A stretch of DNA of 64,000 nucleotides from Pontibacterium granulatum (lineage in GTDB: Bacteria > Pseudomonadota > Gammaproteobacteria > Pseudomonadales > Balneatricaceae). A program made the translations under genes and the position numbers. Positions 62,655 to 64,000 of the stretch are shown here, piece by piece. The stretch is taken from positions 1-64,000 of the forward strand of contig NZ_JASBRH010000024.1 of assembly GCF_029961155.1 (NCBI RefSeq). The letters run 5' to 3'. Below the pieces are notes generated by a model that made no database searches, had not been told where the DNA came from, and worked only from the letters and a program-made list of their open reading frames with translations. The stretch's first letter is position 1, and each line of letters starts with the position of its first letter.

Positions 62655-63734
62655 TTGATTATCACGCCCCGCCTATCCAAATACACCCGATCACTCCTGA
62701 TAGCAGGTCTTATTAGCCTTGTCACATCAATAACTTCTGCCGCCGATCTGGAGTCCGGTCTCAAGGCTGCACGCTCAGGCAACTTCGAGAAAGCGATGAA
62801 AGAATGGTCCGAATTGGCTAAGAGCGGCAATCCCGAAGCGCAAAACAACATCGCAGGTTTGTACTTCTCCGGTGTTTTGGGAGAGAGGGACGTAGCGAAA
62901 GCGATATCCTGGTTTGAACGTGCTGCAAGCCAAGGCCATACCATGGCCAGTCTCAGTCTTGGGCATATCTATCGTACCGGCGCTGGCGTGCCAAACGACT
63001 TCGCTACGGCGCTCAAATGGTATGCGGTGGCGGCAAACAACGGAAATATGGAAGCTACGTTTTACAAGGCTCTGCTCTCTCTACGCACGGTAAATACTAC
63101 TGACGGTATACAAGCAGAGCTCACCCTAATCCAGAGAGCTGCGAATAGCGGCTTTTTACCCGCAAGGCACTATATTGGCACCCTCTACAACACTGGGCGC
63201 TTTGTCCAGAAAGATATGACCAACGCTATTAAATGGTATAAATCTGCTGCTGAGGAAGGCCATATCGAATCACAATTTGTGTTGGCCAACATCTTTTTAA
63301 ATGGTGAAACTGGCGAGGTTGATCTGGCAAAAGCGACGCAATGGTTACAACAGGCTGCATCCAAAGGGCATCCCAGGGCGCAGTATATGCTTGGGTACTT
63401 TGAGTTTAACGGTGTAGTCGGCGACAAAAACTACAACCAGGCATTTGAGTGGTTCAACAATGCCGCTCACTTATGGGAAAAAGATGCCCAATACTATCTG
63501 GGGCTGTCTTATTATGAAGGTCTTGGTACCGTTAAAAATCTAAAAGAGGCGTATAAATGGTTTGATCTGGCTGCAAACGGAGGGCATCTGGAAGCGCATA
63601 TTATGCGCTCTGCCGTGGCTTCACATATGTCGCCGGAACACATAGGGGAAGCCCATCTAATGGCTCAAACATGGTTCGATCAAAATCATGACACGCCCCA
63701 CAGGCACGATAATTTGATACCGCACTTGCACTAG
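62655..63734 (+). CDS. Sel1-like TPR repeat protein, exported
   Basis: From TTG 62655, with GGGAG 6-7 bases upstream, the protein has 359 residues and a signal peptide (SLLIAGLISLVTSITSA-ADLES). It holds about seven Sel1 repeats, for example AKAISWFERAASQGHTMASLSLGHIY, ATALKWYAVAANNGNMEATFYKA and KEAYKWFDLAANGGHLEAH. Sel1 proteins are solenoid scaffolds for protein contacts. A longer frame to 62565 lacks a start with a ribosome site. It is divergent from the autotransporter. Confidence 0.85.
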   Translation: MIITPRLSKYTRSLLIAGLISLVTSITSAADLESGLKAARSGNFEKAMKEWSELAKSGNPEAQNNIAGLYFSGVLGERDVAKAISWFERAASQGHTMASLSLGHIYRTGAGVPNDFATALKWYAVAANNGNMEATFYKALLSLRTVNTTDGIQAELTLIQRAANSGFLPARHYIGTLYNTGRFVQKDMTNAIKWYKSAAEEGHIESQFVLANIFLNGETGEVDLAKATQWLQQAASKGHPRAQYMLGYFEFNGVVGDKNYNQAFEWFNNAAHLWEKDAQYYLGLSYYEGLGTVKNLKEAYKWFDLAANGGHLEAHIMRSAVASHMSPEHIGEAHLMAQTWFDQNHDTPHRHDNLIPHLH

Positions 63735-63915
63735 TCGGAAAGAGGGCTAACTGCTCACCGACACTCTGCGGATTGCTGAAGCCCGGAAAACAGCGCTGGC
63801 AATGAGGAGGAGCTCAAACAAGTTAATTGCGCTACCTCCTATCGCCTTCAATGCACAGCGATCGTCAAAAGCGTTGTACTTTCGATCCGCTCAGATGGAT
63901 ACAGAGCGTGGACGT

Positions 63916-64000
63916 TACTCAACCGTAACCGATTTCGCCAGGTTACGCGGCTGGTCCACGTCTGTTCCCTTAAGGACGGCAACATAGTAAGAGAGCAGCT
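63916..64000 (-). CDS. glmS: glutamine--fructose-6-phosphate aminotransferase, C-terminal end (partial)
   Basis: Only the last 27 codons are in the window, reading LLSYYVAVLKGTDVDQPRNL and then AKSVTVE before the TAA at 63916-63918. This is the nearly invariant C-terminus of GlmS, which makes glucosamine-6-phosphate for the cell wall. It contains the sequence recognised by TnsD of Tn7. The 5' part lies beyond the right edge. Confidence 0.95.

Noticed and set aside
63735-63915. Tn7 or Tn7-like end next to glmS
   Set aside because: The gap downstream of the glmS stop shows no Tn7 end repeats or target duplication, and no tns genes are in the window.
1-64000. CRISPR arrays, tRNA/rRNA genes, insertion sequences, prophage genes
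   Set aside because: I found no regular repeat-spacer arrays, cloverleaf sequences, transposase motifs or phage structural genes on either strand.

Overview
The window looks like chromosome from a marine-type gammaproteobacterium of the Oceanospirillales/Pseudomonas branch. The base composition is moderately GC-rich by eye. The gene orders hisI-hisE-HIT-tatABC, pstSCAB-phoU ... ubiC-ubiA-phoB-phoR and polA/engB are typical of that group. I cannot name the genus with confidence. There are no rRNA or tRNA genes, insertion sequences, prophage genes or CRISPR arrays that I can see. The first 54 kb has the look of core genome; the last 10 kb is more AT-rich and accessory-like.

Layout. 0-4.5 kb (minus): Tat export (tatABC), a HIT hydrolase, two histidine-biosynthesis genes and ubiB. 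4.5-7.6 kb (minus): a long coiled-coil diguanylate cyclase, dsbA and cytochrome c4. 7.9-11.5 kb: engB facing polA, with an apparent sigma-E-type promoter and a terminator-ended small RNA between them, at the locus where Spot 42/ErsA RNAs lie in other gammaproteobacteria. 11.6-15.1 kb: a DUF2782 protein, thrB and uvrD with a LexA box. 15.7-23.2 kb: one coherent operon made of a cytoplasmic alkaline-phosphatase-superfamily esterase, a complete oligopeptide-type ABC importer and a HAD phosphatase. 23.4-25.7 kb: a GcvA-like LysR regulator, an unknown protein and an acyl-CoA thioesterase.

26-39 kb is the phosphate regulon: pstS behind a Pho box, enlarged pstC and pstA, pstB, phoU, a DsbA-like/pseudo-receiver/GGDEF fusion, ubiC-ubiA, then phoB-phoR behind a second Pho box. 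39-41 kb: cysZ, a small membrane protein and a quinone-oxidoreductase-like enzyme.

41.3-46.1 kb (minus) is the most unusual part. A tandem duplication of a two-gene unit, each unit being a small GTPase fused to a Roadblock/LC7 domain followed by a second Roadblock-like protein, is followed by a Cache-HAMP membrane sensor with no output domain. The second Roadblock-like gene of the downstream unit is thrown out of frame by a run of nine G. This resembles a gammaproteobacterial counterpart of the Streptomyces conservons or of MglA/MglB and is my main candidate for a poorly described system.

46.2-54.1 kb: a Cys-rich exported protein, a small membrane protein, a YjaG/DUF416 protein, a TakP-like TRAP transporter (dctQM convergent with dctP), hexR, a small PA3496-like protein and a membrane-anchored glutamate-synthase-like flavoprotein. 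54.5-63.7 kb: a Fe-S GMC dehydrogenase with its gamma subunit and a polytopic membrane protein, facing a di-heme peroxidase, a YtkA-like protein and an autotransporter, then a Sel1-repeat protein. This block ends beside the 3' end of glmS, a classic chromosomal insertion hot spot.
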